A stretch of DNA of 64,000 nt, from the NCBI GenBank assembly GCA_023453025.1, contig JAEXUD010000022.1, positions 61,490-125,489 on the forward strand, written 5' to 3'. Below the pieces are notes generated by a model. It ran no database searches, was not told where the DNA came from, and was given only the letters and a program-made list of their open reading frames with translations. The stretch comes from Bacillota bacterium (lineage in GTDB: Bacteria > Bacillota > Clostridia > Tissierellales > Sedimentibacteraceae). Made by a program: the position numbers and the translations under genes. Below, in pieces: positions 1-7,184 of the stretch. Numbering within the stretch: the stretch's first letter is position 1; each line of letters opens with the position of its first letter.

Positions 1-1070
1 TCACTGAACTTAATATGGTCACCTGTTAAGGTAGTTTTTCCCGCAACAGGGTGTTCAACTTCAACAAACATTTCTCTTGCACCTGCAATATGCGGATCCT
101 TCACCACTCTGTCAATAGTATTTATGGGACAGGATGGAACTCCGACTTCCAATAAGCTTTCAACTATTTCATCAACTTCATATTGTCTTGTCCAGGCTTC
201 AATAATCGGTTTTAAAGCTTCGTGGTTTTTAACTCTTAATGCATTTGTTGTAAATCTTTCATCTGTTAATAATTCCGGCTGTTTCATAGCTTCGGCTAAA
301 AGCTTGTACAGCTTGTCATTTCCGCATCCTATTATAACATCTCCGTCTTTCGCTCTAAAGGAGTCATATGGATATGCTGATTCATATCTGTTTCCTATTT
401 TTTCAGGAATTCTGCCTGTGGCAAGATAAATTTGGGTAATAATCTCCAATGAAGAAACAACCGAGTCAACTAATGCCACATCAACTTTTTGTCCTTCACC
501 CGTTTTTATTTTATTGACTACCGCTGCCAGAACACCTATTGTGCAGCCAAGTCCGCCTAACACGTCTCCCATTGCCGTACCTGTTCTTGTAGGCTGACCT
601 CCGGGCCATCCTGTTGTGCTCATTAATCCGCCCATTGCCTGACCGATTATATCATAACCTGCTCTCTGGCTGTATGGTCCGTAATGTCCGAAACCGCTGA
701 CGCATCCGTAAACTATACCGGGATTGATTTCTTTTAATGTTTCATAACCCAACCCTAACTTTTCCATTGTTCCGGGACGATAGTTTTCAATTACCACATC
801 TGCCTTCTTAACCATTTCTTTAAAAACTTCTTTTCCTTCGGGAGTTTTTAAATTTAATGTTACACCTAATTTATTTCTGTTCAAGTTCATGTAGTATGCA
901 CTTTCGCCATTTACAAATGGTCCGAATGCCCTTGAATCATCACCCTTTTTTGGTTGTTCTACTTTGTATACCGCAGCTCCCATATCTGCTAAAAGCATTC
1001 CGCAGTAAGGTCCCGCCAATACTCTTGTCAAGTCAAGCACTACTATTCCGTCTAATATTCCTTTGTTCAT
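1..1070 (-). CDS. CaiB/BaiF family (class III) CoA-transferase, 3' part outside window
   Basis: The frame reads from an ATG at 1070 to the left edge without a stop (about 356 codons), so the C-terminus is missing. The protein opens MNKGILDGIVVLDLTRVLAG, a typical class III CoA-transferase start, followed by GPYCGMLLADMGA, IENYRPGTMEKLG, and GQKVDVALVDS, where the last Asp matches the catalytic aspartate of formyl-CoA transferase. Family members move CoA between carboxylic acids by way of an aspartyl-CoA anhydride. The gene lies 126 bases behind a DASS carboxylate transporter on the same strand, so the pair probably imports a dicarboxylate or related acid and activates it as a CoA ester. The substrate cannot be told from the sequence. 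The family call is firm, the role is inferred. Confidence 0.9.
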   Translation of the reverse strand, partial: MNKGILDGIVVLDLTRVLAGPYCGMLLADMGAAVYKVEQPKKGDDSRAFGPFVNGESAYYMNLNRNKLGVTLNLKTPEGKEVFKEMVKKADVVIENYRPGTMEKLGLGYETLKEINPGIVYGCVSGFGHYGPYSQRAGYDIIGQAMGGLMSTTGWPGGQPTRTGTAMGDVLGGLGCTIGVLAAVVNKIKTGEGQKVDVALVDSVVSSLEIITQIYLATGRIPEKIGNRYESAYPYDSFRAKDGDVIIGCGNDKLYKLLAEAMKQPELLTDERFTTNALRVKNHEALKPIIEAWTRQYEVDEIVESLLEVGVPSCPINTIDRVVKDPHIAGAREMFVEVEHPVAGKTTLTGDHIKFS

Positions 1071-1196
1071 TTTTTACTCCTATTCTTACTTAAAAAATTT
1101 ATATTAATAATTTAAAATTATTATTTTCAAATTCATATTTTAATCAACTTTAAAGTTCAAATTATAGAGCAGGTATTGCTACCTACTCTCAATAAT

Positions 1197-2639
1197 CTAC
1201 ATACCAACGCCAAGTAAACCGAATGTTACAAAATACATTAATAACGGGAATATTACTAAGCCTATTAATTTTAATCCGAAGCCGGCTTTCATCAAGTCTG
1301 ATATTTCAAATGCTCCGGTACTGTAAGCAATTGCATTTGGAGGTGTTGCAGGAGGTAACATAAATGCAAAGTTTGAAGCAATCATACAAGTTAACATTAA
1401 TTGTAACGGGTCCATTCCGATGCCCTTTGCTATACCTGCTAAAACAGGCAGGAATGAAGCAACGACAACTGCGTTTGTTGTAACTTCTGTCAGTATCGCA
1501 GTTACCAGCCCTACTGCAATAATTATTACTATAGGTGGCATATTGCTTAATGAGCCTAAATTTGAAGCTACCCACTCGGCAACTCCGGCATTTGTAAATG
1601 CGTTACCCATGACCATAGAACCTCCTAAGAGCAGCATTGTTCCCCAAGGGGCTTCTGACAGTGCTTTTTTACCTTCCAGTAAATATACTCCTGCTTTATA
1701 ATCAACGGGGATTACCATTGTTGCAATAGCTATTGCAATGGCTATGGTTTCGTCAGTAGCGAACGGAACAAGTCCCTTCCAGAAGGTACGTGTCACCCAT
1801 AACAATACTGAGGCTGCAAATACGACTGCCGTCAATTTTTCGCCCTTGTTCATTGGGCCTAATGCTTCATACTCCTTATTGACAACATCAATATTAATGT
1901 GCTCCATTTCGTCTGTTTTGTAGAATTTACGCAAATAAATCCACATTACCGGCAGCATTACCACCGTAAATGGCAAGCCTATTTTTAACCACTCCAGAAA
2001 GCTGATTTCTAATCCTAAGGTTTCCTGAATAATACCAATACCCGTTGGATTGGTTGTAGTTCCTATGACTGTTGCCAGCCCTCCCATTGTCGCAGCATAT
2101 GGTATGGCAAGCACCAATGCTTTTTTAAATCCGACTGTTACCTGGTCTCCCATTGTTGCAATTATTGAAATAGCAACCGGCAGCATCATTGCCGTAGCAG
2201 TTGTGTTTGACATCCACATAGATACAAATGCTGTTGCAAGTATGAATCCTAAAATAATTGTGCTGGGCTTGCTTCCAACCTTCTTTACAATTCCAAGTGC
2301 CATTCTTCTGTGCAAACCCCATCTTTGCATTGCTGAAGCAAGGAAGCCGACTCCCAGCACCAGATATACTGTCGGGTATGCATAGTGTGTAAACAGTGCA
2401 ATATCATTTTGTCCTTTAGAGCCTGTGATTCCCAGCAAAGGGTATAGTAATATAGGCAATAAGGCTGTTATCGGAATAGGAATAGCCTCCGTCATCCAGA
2501 AAACTATCATTAAAACTGAAACCGCTAAAACTTTCTGACCTAAAACAGTCAGTCCGTCAGGTGTAGGCATAATAAGCAGCAATACACACAAAATTACACC
2601 AACTATAAGACCAATTTTTCTAACTTTAAATTCGCCCAT
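1197..2639 (-). CDS. DASS (SLC13) family sodium/carboxylate symporter
   Basis: This 480-residue integral membrane protein has about 11-12 hydrophobic segments. It carries the two SNT-type substrate and sodium motifs of the divalent anion:sodium symporter family, near MSNTTATAMMLPVA in the first half and ILTEVTTNAVVVASF in the second, plus FMLPPATPPNAIAYSTG near the end. An in-frame ATG lies 12 bases upstream, but GGAGG with a 6-base gap precedes the ATG at 2639, so that start was chosen. Family members import C4-dicarboxylates, citrate or related acids with sodium. A CoA-transferase follows on the same strand, which suggests joint uptake and activation of one acid. A sigma-54-like promoter lies about 100 bases upstream. 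Confidence 0.92.
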   Translation of the reverse strand: MGEFKVRKIGLIVGVILCVLLLIMPTPDGLTVLGQKVLAVSVLMIVFWMTEAIPIPITALLPILLYPLLGITGSKGQNDIALFTHYAYPTVYLVLGVGFLASAMQRWGLHRRMALGIVKKVGSKPSTIILGFILATAFVSMWMSNTTATAMMLPVAISIIATMGDQVTVGFKKALVLAIPYAATMGGLATVIGTTTNPTGIGIIQETLGLEISFLEWLKIGLPFTVVMLPVMWIYLRKFYKTDEMEHINIDVVNKEYEALGPMNKGEKLTAVVFAASVLLWVTRTFWKGLVPFATDETIAIAIAIATMVIPVDYKAGVYLLEGKKALSEAPWGTMLLLGGSMVMGNAFTNAGVAEWVASNLGSLSNMPPIVIIIAVGLVTAILTEVTTNAVVVASFLPVLAGIAKGIGMDPLQLMLTCMIASNFAFMLPPATPPNAIAYSTGAFEISDLMKAGFGLKLIGLVIFPLLMYFVTFGLLGVGM

Positions 2640-2735
2640 TTGTTCCTCCATTAATTTGATTATTATGTTACCTTAAATCCTTATTTTATAAACGCGCATT
2701 CATAAAACTAAGTACGGCTTGTACATCAAGTTAAA

Positions 2736-2751
2736 AGCAATAACCATGCCA
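2736..2751 (-). promoter_or_regulatory. sigma-54-type (-24/-12) promoter for the transporter/CoA-transferase operon
   Basis: Read on the minus strand the site is TGGCAT-GGTTA-TTGCT, which fits the sigma-54 consensus TGGCAY-N5-TTGCW with correct GG/GC spacing. It lies about 97 bases before the transporter start. No sigma-54 activator is encoded next to it, so the activator must be elsewhere. The window does hold one sigma-54 activator, at 37.6 kb, but its likely binding motif (TAATCACC) was not seen here. Confidence 0.6.
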
Positions 2752-2882
2752 ATTTTTTAATACAATTATTATTAAATATATTATAATATTGAAATTCTAA
2801 CAAAAAATTCATTATGAAATTGTATTTTGAAGTTACTTCGCCAAAATTATAATGCTGTTTTCTTAAAGATATTTTTGTGAAG

Positions 2883-2929
2883 GTTTCACTACGTTAACCA
2901 TTTGTTTCATTGTGTTTCATTAAGTTTCC
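2883..2929. promoter_or_regulatory. phased GTTTCA repeats, possible sigma-54 enhancer
   Basis: GTTTCA occurs at 2883, 2904 and 2914 and GTTTCC at 2924. The last three are spaced exactly 10 bases apart, about one helix turn. They lie about 140-190 bases upstream of the sigma-54-type promoter of the DASS operon, a normal distance for an enhancer site. The activator is unknown. Confidence 0.35.
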
Positions 2930-2942
2930 AAGCATGAATTAA

Positions 2943-3006
2943 GGACGAACCTCAAAGTGAACCTAATCTAAAAATTTCACAGATTAGGTTCACTTTGAGG
3001 TCCGTC
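2943..3006. repeat. REP-like long hairpin ending in GGACG
   Basis: Two arms of 21 bases pair perfectly (2949-2969 with 2981-3001) around an 11-base loop. Including the outer GGACG/CGTCC ends the pairing reaches about 27 bp with one mismatch. It sits directly behind the DUF4130 gene. Its GGGGACGG-type end (minus strand) recurs in a second hairpin at 20932-20982. Such GGGACGG-ended hairpins look like REP-type extragenic palindromes. No runs of T mark it as a simple terminator. Confidence 0.6.
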
Positions 3007-3020
3007 CCCGGAATTAGGAA

Positions 3021-3749
3021 TTATTTGAACTCGGGCATGTTTTTTCTGTATCTGGCCGGTACAAACTGGAACTGAAGATTTAAATTTGTTCTTTCTTTAA
3101 TGGCCAAGTCATTAAAATATTGCTTCCACAGGCTTTGAATTCTTTTTTCGTCCTGAGAATATTCAATGCTGTCAAATTCGATATTTTCTTTTATTTCCCA
3201 GCAATTATCGGAATACACACAAGCTTTTTTTCTTTTTTCATCATATATTATAAACTTTTCAAATTTATATCTGTCAGAAAAATGTTCAACCATCAATATT
3301 ATTATATCATTATCGGGTGAAAGCTTAGCATACAGAATTCCTTCGATATCTGAAAAACGAAGTATACCAAGATATCTATGAACCTCGCCGTATACCTTTA
3401 ATGATATTTCCTTTATAGGCAGAACCCTCTCATGAGAATAGAAATTCATTGTATTTCTGCCATACTTAAATGCAAAAATTAAAAATTCAAGTATAATATT
3501 TTCTTTATTATCTATATTTGACAAATAGCAGTAATACACATCAACATATGCTTCTCTGGAAATCTTTTTATTGATAGCATCTGAAACCGTCTTAGCTTTC
3601 TCAACATCAGATTCAATTATCTTATAGGAATTCAAAATATTTTGCTGATAGTTCGCAGTATTGTAAATTCCGGATGCTTTTTCTATTTTATAATTATAGA
3701 AAATACAGGTCAGAAGACCTTCAAAGGTTCCGTCATATAAATAATCCAT
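3021..3749 (-). CDS. DUF4130 / TIGR03915-type probable DNA metabolism protein
   Basis: This 242-residue protein opens with YLYDGTFEGLLTCIF, the signature of the DUF4130 (TIGR03915) family. The family is found alone next to a radical SAM DNA-repair-type protein or fused to a UdgX-type uracil-DNA glycosylase. Its enzymatic role has not been established. The gene begins 8 bases after the stop of the radical SAM gene, so the two form an operon. The operon promoter overlaps a LexA-like box, which supports a DNA-damage role. No signal peptide or membrane segment is seen. A REP-like hairpin follows the gene. Confidence 0.9.
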   Translation of the reverse strand: MDYLYDGTFEGLLTCIFYNYKIEKASGIYNTANYQQNILNSYKIIESDVEKAKTVSDAINKKISREAYVDVYYCYLSNIDNKENIILEFLIFAFKYGRNTMNFYSHERVLPIKEISLKVYGEVHRYLGILRFSDIEGILYAKLSPDNDIIILMVEHFSDRYKFEKFIIYDEKRKKACVYSDNCWEIKENIEFDSIEYSQDEKRIQSLWKQYFNDLAIKERTNLNLQFQFVPARYRKNMPEFK

Positions 3750-3757
3750 ATTAACCT

Positions 3758-5005
3758 CTACAATAATTCAAAAATTGAAAGCTGCTTTTGAATTTCTTTT
3801 TGTCTTAATTCTCCCTTTATAACCTCAGGCTCAAAATTAACATTACCATAATATTTGCCCTTCACTGTTATAAAATACTTAGCCCTTTTTAGGACTGTTT
3901 TCATCTTTTTAAGAGAATCATAGGACAGCTCCGCATTTTTTCTTTCTCTTATAATCCTTTGAGCGCTTTTCACTCCAAGTCCCGGAATTCTTAGAAGCTC
4001 CTCATAGGAAGCCTTGTTAATTTCTACGGGAAATTTATCAATGTTTCTTAAAGCATACATCATTTTAGGATCAAACTCCAAATCAAGATTAGGCTCTATT
4101 TCGGTAAAGAGCTCCTCCGAATGAAAATAATAAAAACGCATAAGCCAGTCGGCCTGATATAATCTATGCTCTCGCAGCAGCGGAGGCATGGTGCTTATTG
4201 CCGGTAAATCAGGTGATGAAATAACGGGTATGTATGCCGAAAAAAACACACGCTTCATATTAAATCTATCATAAAGATTTTGTGATACGCTCAGAATTGT
4301 TTTATCACTGTCAGGTGTCGCACCGATAATCATTTGTGTCGACTGCCCTCCCGGAACAAAACGCGGAGTGCTGCTGAAATGTTTTTTATCCTCTATAGTC
4401 CTGGTTATTTCATTGTTAATCAAAGCCATGGGCTTGATGATATTTTCAATTTTCTTTTGCGGGGCAAGTATTTTAAGGCTTTCTCTCGTCGGAAGCTCAA
4501 TATTCACGCTCATCCTGTCGGCAAGCATGCCTGTTTTTTGGACTAATATCGGATTTGCTCCCGGAATAACCTTCACATGAACATAACCCCAGAAATTATA
4601 TTTGTATCTTAGAAGCTCCAGCACCCTGTAAATATTCTCCATTGTATGATCCGGACTTTTTTCCACAGCAGAGCTTAAAAACAATCCTTCTATATAATTT
4701 CTTCTGTAAAACTGAATTGTAAGCTCAGCTACCTCGTCAGGAGTAAATGTTGCTCTTTTTGTCGGATTGGTAACTCTGTTCAGACAATAGCCGCAATCAT
4801 AGATGCAGTCATTCGTCAGCAATATTTTTAAAAGAGAAATGCACCTGCCGTCCTGAGACCAGGCATGGCAGATTCCTGCTGCCGAGGCATTGCCTATACC
4901 TCCGACAGTGTTGTTTTTTCTTTCAACACCGCTTGAAACGCAGGACACATCGTATTTAGCTGCGTCAGATAAAATCCTTAGCTTTTCAAATAATTCATCG
5001 TTCAT
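3758..5005 (-). CDS. putative DNA modification/repair radical SAM protein (TIGR03916-type)
   Basis: This 415-residue protein carries a radical SAM cluster motif of form CIYDCGYC (C-x3-C-x2-C) near residue 75, and a helix-hairpin-helix DNA-binding motif near the C-terminus (INKASYEELLRIPGLGVKSA). This combination matches the TIGR03916 family, which is predicted to modify or repair DNA. The chemistry is unknown. It is cotranscribed with the DUF4130 gene directly downstream, the usual partner. A TTGACA-17-TAATAT promoter lies upstream and its -35 hexamer is overlapped by a LexA-like box, so the pair is probably SOS controlled. The family call is firm, the repair role is inferred from context. 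Confidence 0.92.
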   Translation of the reverse strand: MNDELFEKLRILSDAAKYDVSCVSSGVERKNNTVGGIGNASAAGICHAWSQDGRCISLLKILLTNDCIYDCGYCLNRVTNPTKRATFTPDEVAELTIQFYRRNYIEGLFLSSAVEKSPDHTMENIYRVLELLRYKYNFWGYVHVKVIPGANPILVQKTGMLADRMSVNIELPTRESLKILAPQKKIENIIKPMALINNEITRTIEDKKHFSSTPRFVPGGQSTQMIIGATPDSDKTILSVSQNLYDRFNMKRVFFSAYIPVISSPDLPAISTMPPLLREHRLYQADWLMRFYYFHSEELFTEIEPNLDLEFDPKMMYALRNIDKFPVEINKASYEELLRIPGLGVKSAQRIIRERKNAELSYDSLKKMKTVLKRAKYFITVKGKYYGNVNFEPEVIKGELRQKEIQKQLSIFELL

Positions 5006-5059
5006 AATCCACCGTTAATATAAAATTTCAATGCATCATTTAAATATCACTTGCAATTT

Positions 5060-5099
5060 ATATTATCATATTTATATAGTATTGTCAAACATATGTTCG
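5060..5099 (-). promoter_or_regulatory. SOS-type promoter with LexA-like box
   Basis: Bases 5086-5099 read CAAACATATGTTCG, one mismatch from the Gram-positive LexA palindrome CGAAC-N4-GTTCG. On the minus strand a TTGACA (5088-5083), a 17-base spacer and TAATAT (5065-5060) form a good promoter for the radical SAM/DUF4130 operon. The box covers the -35 element, the classical repressor position. Confidence 0.75.
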
Positions 5100-5403
5100 G
5101 TATTTGTGTAATTCATAATTTATATCATTAAAATAAAATTGCCTTAAGCTGGCATTTTCAATGACTGTAAATTATAAAAACCGCATCTTCTGTTATATAC
5201 CATACCGCCTAATTAATTGTTAAAATTTTATTTTTATTTTTTTGTTAAATAAATTTTAAGAATTTTGACATAATTGTTGCGATTTTGGCATATACGCTTA
5301 TTCCTGCCCCTTTATTTTTGTAATAAACTTGTAATATATTAATTTTAGTTCTTTATTGTGTAATAATTTTGTCATATTTTCCAGCACTTCAAGTTATTGA
5401 GGG

Positions 5404-5432
5404 TTACATTTCATAATCGTACATGCTATAAT
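5404..5432 (+). promoter_or_regulatory. extended -10 promoter for the CAP-domain gene
   Basis: TTACAT (5404-5409), a 17-base spacer and TATAAT (5427-5432) preceded by TG at -15/-14 form a strong sigma-A-type promoter. It gives a leader of roughly 90 bases before the CAP gene. Confidence 0.7.
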
Positions 5433-5440
5433 TCATTCAT

Positions 5441-5476
5441 AACGAAAAGCTAATCAGCGAAATGATTACGTTCGTT
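5441..5476 (+). promoter_or_regulatory. hairpin in the leader of the CAP-domain gene
   Basis: AACGAA (5441) pairs with TTCGTT (5471) and, inside, TAATCA (5451) pairs with TGATTA (5463) around the loop GCGAAA. The hairpin starts almost at the predicted transcript 5' end and may stabilise the mRNA. It does not match any riboswitch family I could recognise. Confidence 0.4.
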
Positions 5477-5527
5477 AAGGTAAGGGGTGAATACTAAAAC
5501 AAATAGCAAATAAAAGGAGAATATATT

Positions 5528-6217
5528 ATGAAAAACAAAATTATAGCTTTAACATTGGGAACAATTTTAGCACTTTCAACTACAACTGCTTTTGCGGCAG
5601 ACATGAATACAATTAATACAGAAAACTTTAATTTTTATGATTTTTTAGGCAATTACAATATTGATTATTTTGATCAATTTAACTCTTATACTCAACCGGC
5701 TTTAGAAAATCAAAATTCCGAAGCAGTAAATTATGATTACACTGAACAGCCTGTAAGTGAACCTGCGCAAACTACACAGCCGGCTCAGGATGCTCAGATT
5801 GAAACTAAAGCGGCAACAGAAGCTCCGACTTCTAATGCAAGCTATGAGGAAAGAGTTGCTCAGTTAGTTAACATTGAAAGAGAAAAAAACGGACTACAAC
5901 CGTTAACTCTTGATTCATCTATATCAAATGTAGCCAGAGCTAAATCACAAGACATGGCAGACAACAACTATTTTGCACACCAGTCTCCGACATACGGAGG
6001 TGCCGGTGATATGATGAGAAACTTCGGAATCAATTGGTCAGCATGGGGAGAAAACATCGCATCAGGACAGGATACTCCTGAAGAAGTAGTAAATGCATGG
6101 ATGAATTCTGAAGGCCACAGAGCCAACATACTATCATCTAATTTCGGTAAAATTGGTGTAGGCTATGTTACAAGTGCAAACGGAACACCATACTGGACAC
6201 AAATGTTCACAAATTAA
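5528..6217 (+). CDS. secreted CAP-domain (SCP/PR1-like) protein
   Basis: This 229-residue protein begins with a clear signal peptide (MKNKIIALTLGTILALSTT, cleavage near AFA-AD). A low-complexity Gln/Asn/Pro/Thr linker runs to about residue 110. The C-terminal 115 residues form a CAP domain with the family landmarks: VNIEREKNGLQPLTLD, FAHQSPTYGG, WGENIASGQ, WMNSEGHRANILSSNF and YWTQMF. The His and Glu residues of the CAP cavity are present. In spore formers such YkwD-like proteins are secreted or wall associated, with no settled biochemical role. A ribosome site AAGGAGA precedes the ATG. The gene has its own promoter and is followed by a structured region ending in a terminator. Confidence 0.93.
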   Translation: MKNKIIALTLGTILALSTTTAFAADMNTINTENFNFYDFLGNYNIDYFDQFNSYTQPALENQNSEAVNYDYTEQPVSEPAQTTQPAQDAQIETKAATEAPTSNASYEERVAQLVNIEREKNGLQPLTLDSSISNVARAKSQDMADNNYFAHQSPTYGGAGDMMRNFGINWSAWGENIASGQDTPEEVVNAWMNSEGHRANILSSNFGKIGVGYVTSANGTPYWTQMFTN

Positions 6218-6237
6218 GCAATACTCAAATTTTAATT

Positions 6238-6442
6238 TGGCGTCAACCGCTTATGCCGAGCGACAGCGAAAGATGCCTAACCCTATTTTTTAGAGTGTTT
6301 TTTCTAAAAAATAGCGGTAGGTCATTCGCAACGAATTCCCAATGCATGCGACCAGCGGGAATAAATACATTGGTGAATGAGACTGCGTTATCTCATGTTT
6401 AAAAAGGACGAATCTTTGGAATTCGCCCTTTTTTATTTTCTA
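6238..6442 (+). ncRNA. candidate structured RNA (or structured 3' UTR) behind the CAP gene
   Basis: No open frame fits this stretch, yet it is rich in pairing. CTATTTTTTAGA (6283-6294) pairs perfectly with TCTAAAAAATAG (6303-6314), and the stem continues outward with CCTAACC against GGTAGG. Further on TCATTC pairs with GAATGA and CCAATG with CATTGG around an internal loop. The region ends in the terminator at 6406. It contains GCGACAGCGAAAG-like purine-rich loops. It could be processed from the CAP transcript or have its own promoter, which I did not find. No known RNA family was recognised. Confidence 0.35.
6406..6436 (+). terminator. rho-independent terminator, left copy of a duplicated sequence
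   Basis: GGACGAAT (6406) pairs with ATTCGCCC (6421) with one mismatch around CTTTGGA, then a T6 run. A near copy stands at 7154 behind the toxin gene. About 35 bases are shared with two differences. Confidence 0.8.
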
Positions 6443-6471
6443 TTAATTTTCATCAAATTTTACGTTTTATT

Positions 6472-6505
6472 TGATGTTGTATTTCACATCATAATTAGAT
6501 ATAAT
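6472..6505 (+). promoter_or_regulatory. promoter and operator of the toxin-antitoxin module
   Basis: TGATGT (6472-6477) and ACATCA (6486-6491) form an inverted repeat with an 8-base gap just upstream of TATAAT (6500-6505). The dyad covers the -35 zone, where an antitoxin would bind for autoregulation. Confidence 0.5.
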
Positions 6506-6539
6506 AAATACACGAAAAGATTTGAAGGGAGGAAAATCT

Positions 6540-6800
6540 ATGCCGAACATTAAACCTATATCCGATTTGCGTAATTATTCTGACGTGCTACGTGATGTGG
6601 CAATCGGTTCGCCGGTGTTTCTGACAAAAAACGGGCGTGGACGTTATGCAATCATTGATATTCAGGAATATGAAAAGACGAAAGCTACTTTGGCGCTTAT
6701 GAATGAATTGGCAAAAGGCAAAAAATCAGGTGAGGAAAATGGATGGCTTTCATCTGATGATGTGAAAGCTCATTTCCAGAAACGAGCCCATGAAGAATAA
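6540..6800 (+). CDS. Phd/YefM-family antitoxin
   Basis: This 86-residue protein opens MPNIKPISDLRNYSDVLRDV and continues with GSPVFLTKNGRGRYAIIDI, the N-terminal DNA-binding fold of the Phd/YefM antitoxins. A charged C-terminal tail would wrap the toxin. A TTG 18 bases upstream is in frame, but GGGAGGA lies 6-12 bases before the ATG at 6540, so that start was taken. The gene overlaps the toxin gene by 11 bases, typical translational coupling. It should repress its own promoter through the dyad at 6472. Base use is a little richer in GC than the neighbours, and the module lies between duplicated terminators, which hints at acquisition. Confidence 0.9.
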   Translation: MPNIKPISDLRNYSDVLRDVAIGSPVFLTKNGRGRYAIIDIQEYEKTKATLALMNELAKGKKSGEENGWLSSDDVKAHFQKRAHEE

Positions 6801-7122
6801 ATTGTGCTACTCTCCGGAAGCCATTCAGGACTTGGATGAAATCTGGGACTATATCATGTTGGAGTTCTGTAACCCAAACGCTGCCGAAAAAATAGTGAAC
6901 AGCATCATGAACACCATCGGCAAATTAGAAGATTTCCCCGAAATGGGCACCTCGCTTTCATCCGTGTCCGATGTGGAAAGTGATTACCGCTTCGTGACCT
7001 ACGGGAATTACATGGCATTTTACCGTCATATGAATAAGGATATTTTCATTGATCGTATTCTGTATGGCAAACGCGATTATCTTCGTGTCCTTTTCGATAA
7101 CCCGCCTGATAAAATCGAATAA
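6790..7122 (+). CDS. RelE/ParE-superfamily toxin
   Basis: This 110-residue protein has the RelE/ParE layout: YSPEAIQDLDEIWDYI helix pair, a central LEDFPEMGTSL loop, then DYRFVTYGNYMAFYR and a late IDRILYGKRDY strand, matching ParE-type toxins. ParE members poison DNA gyrase and RelE members cleave mRNA on the ribosome. The sequence alone does not decide between them, though pairing with a Phd/YefM antitoxin and the ILYGKRDY end fit the ParE side. The ATG lies inside the last codons of the antitoxin gene. A terminator follows at 7154. Confidence 0.9.
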   Translation: MKNKLCYSPEAIQDLDEIWDYIMLEFCNPNAAEKIVNSIMNTIGKLEDFPEMGTSLSSVSDVESDYRFVTYGNYMAFYRHMNKDIFIDRILYGKRDYLRVLFDNPPDKIE

Positions 7123-7153
7123 CGTTTTAATTTTGTGTATTCTCTCATTTTGA

Positions 7154-7184
7154 GGACGAATCTTTGAAATTCGTCCTTTTTTAT
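7154..7184. terminator. bidirectional terminator, right copy
   Basis: GGACGAAT and ATTCGTCC pair perfectly around CTTTGAA, followed by T6. It lies between the toxin gene (plus) and the convergent aldo/keto reductase gene (minus). It is a near copy of the terminator at 6406. Confidence 0.85.

Noticed and set aside
5433..5527. Cyclic-di-GMP or cyclic-di-AMP riboswitch before the CAP gene
   Set aside because: A GNRA-like loop is present, but the rest of either consensus is missing.
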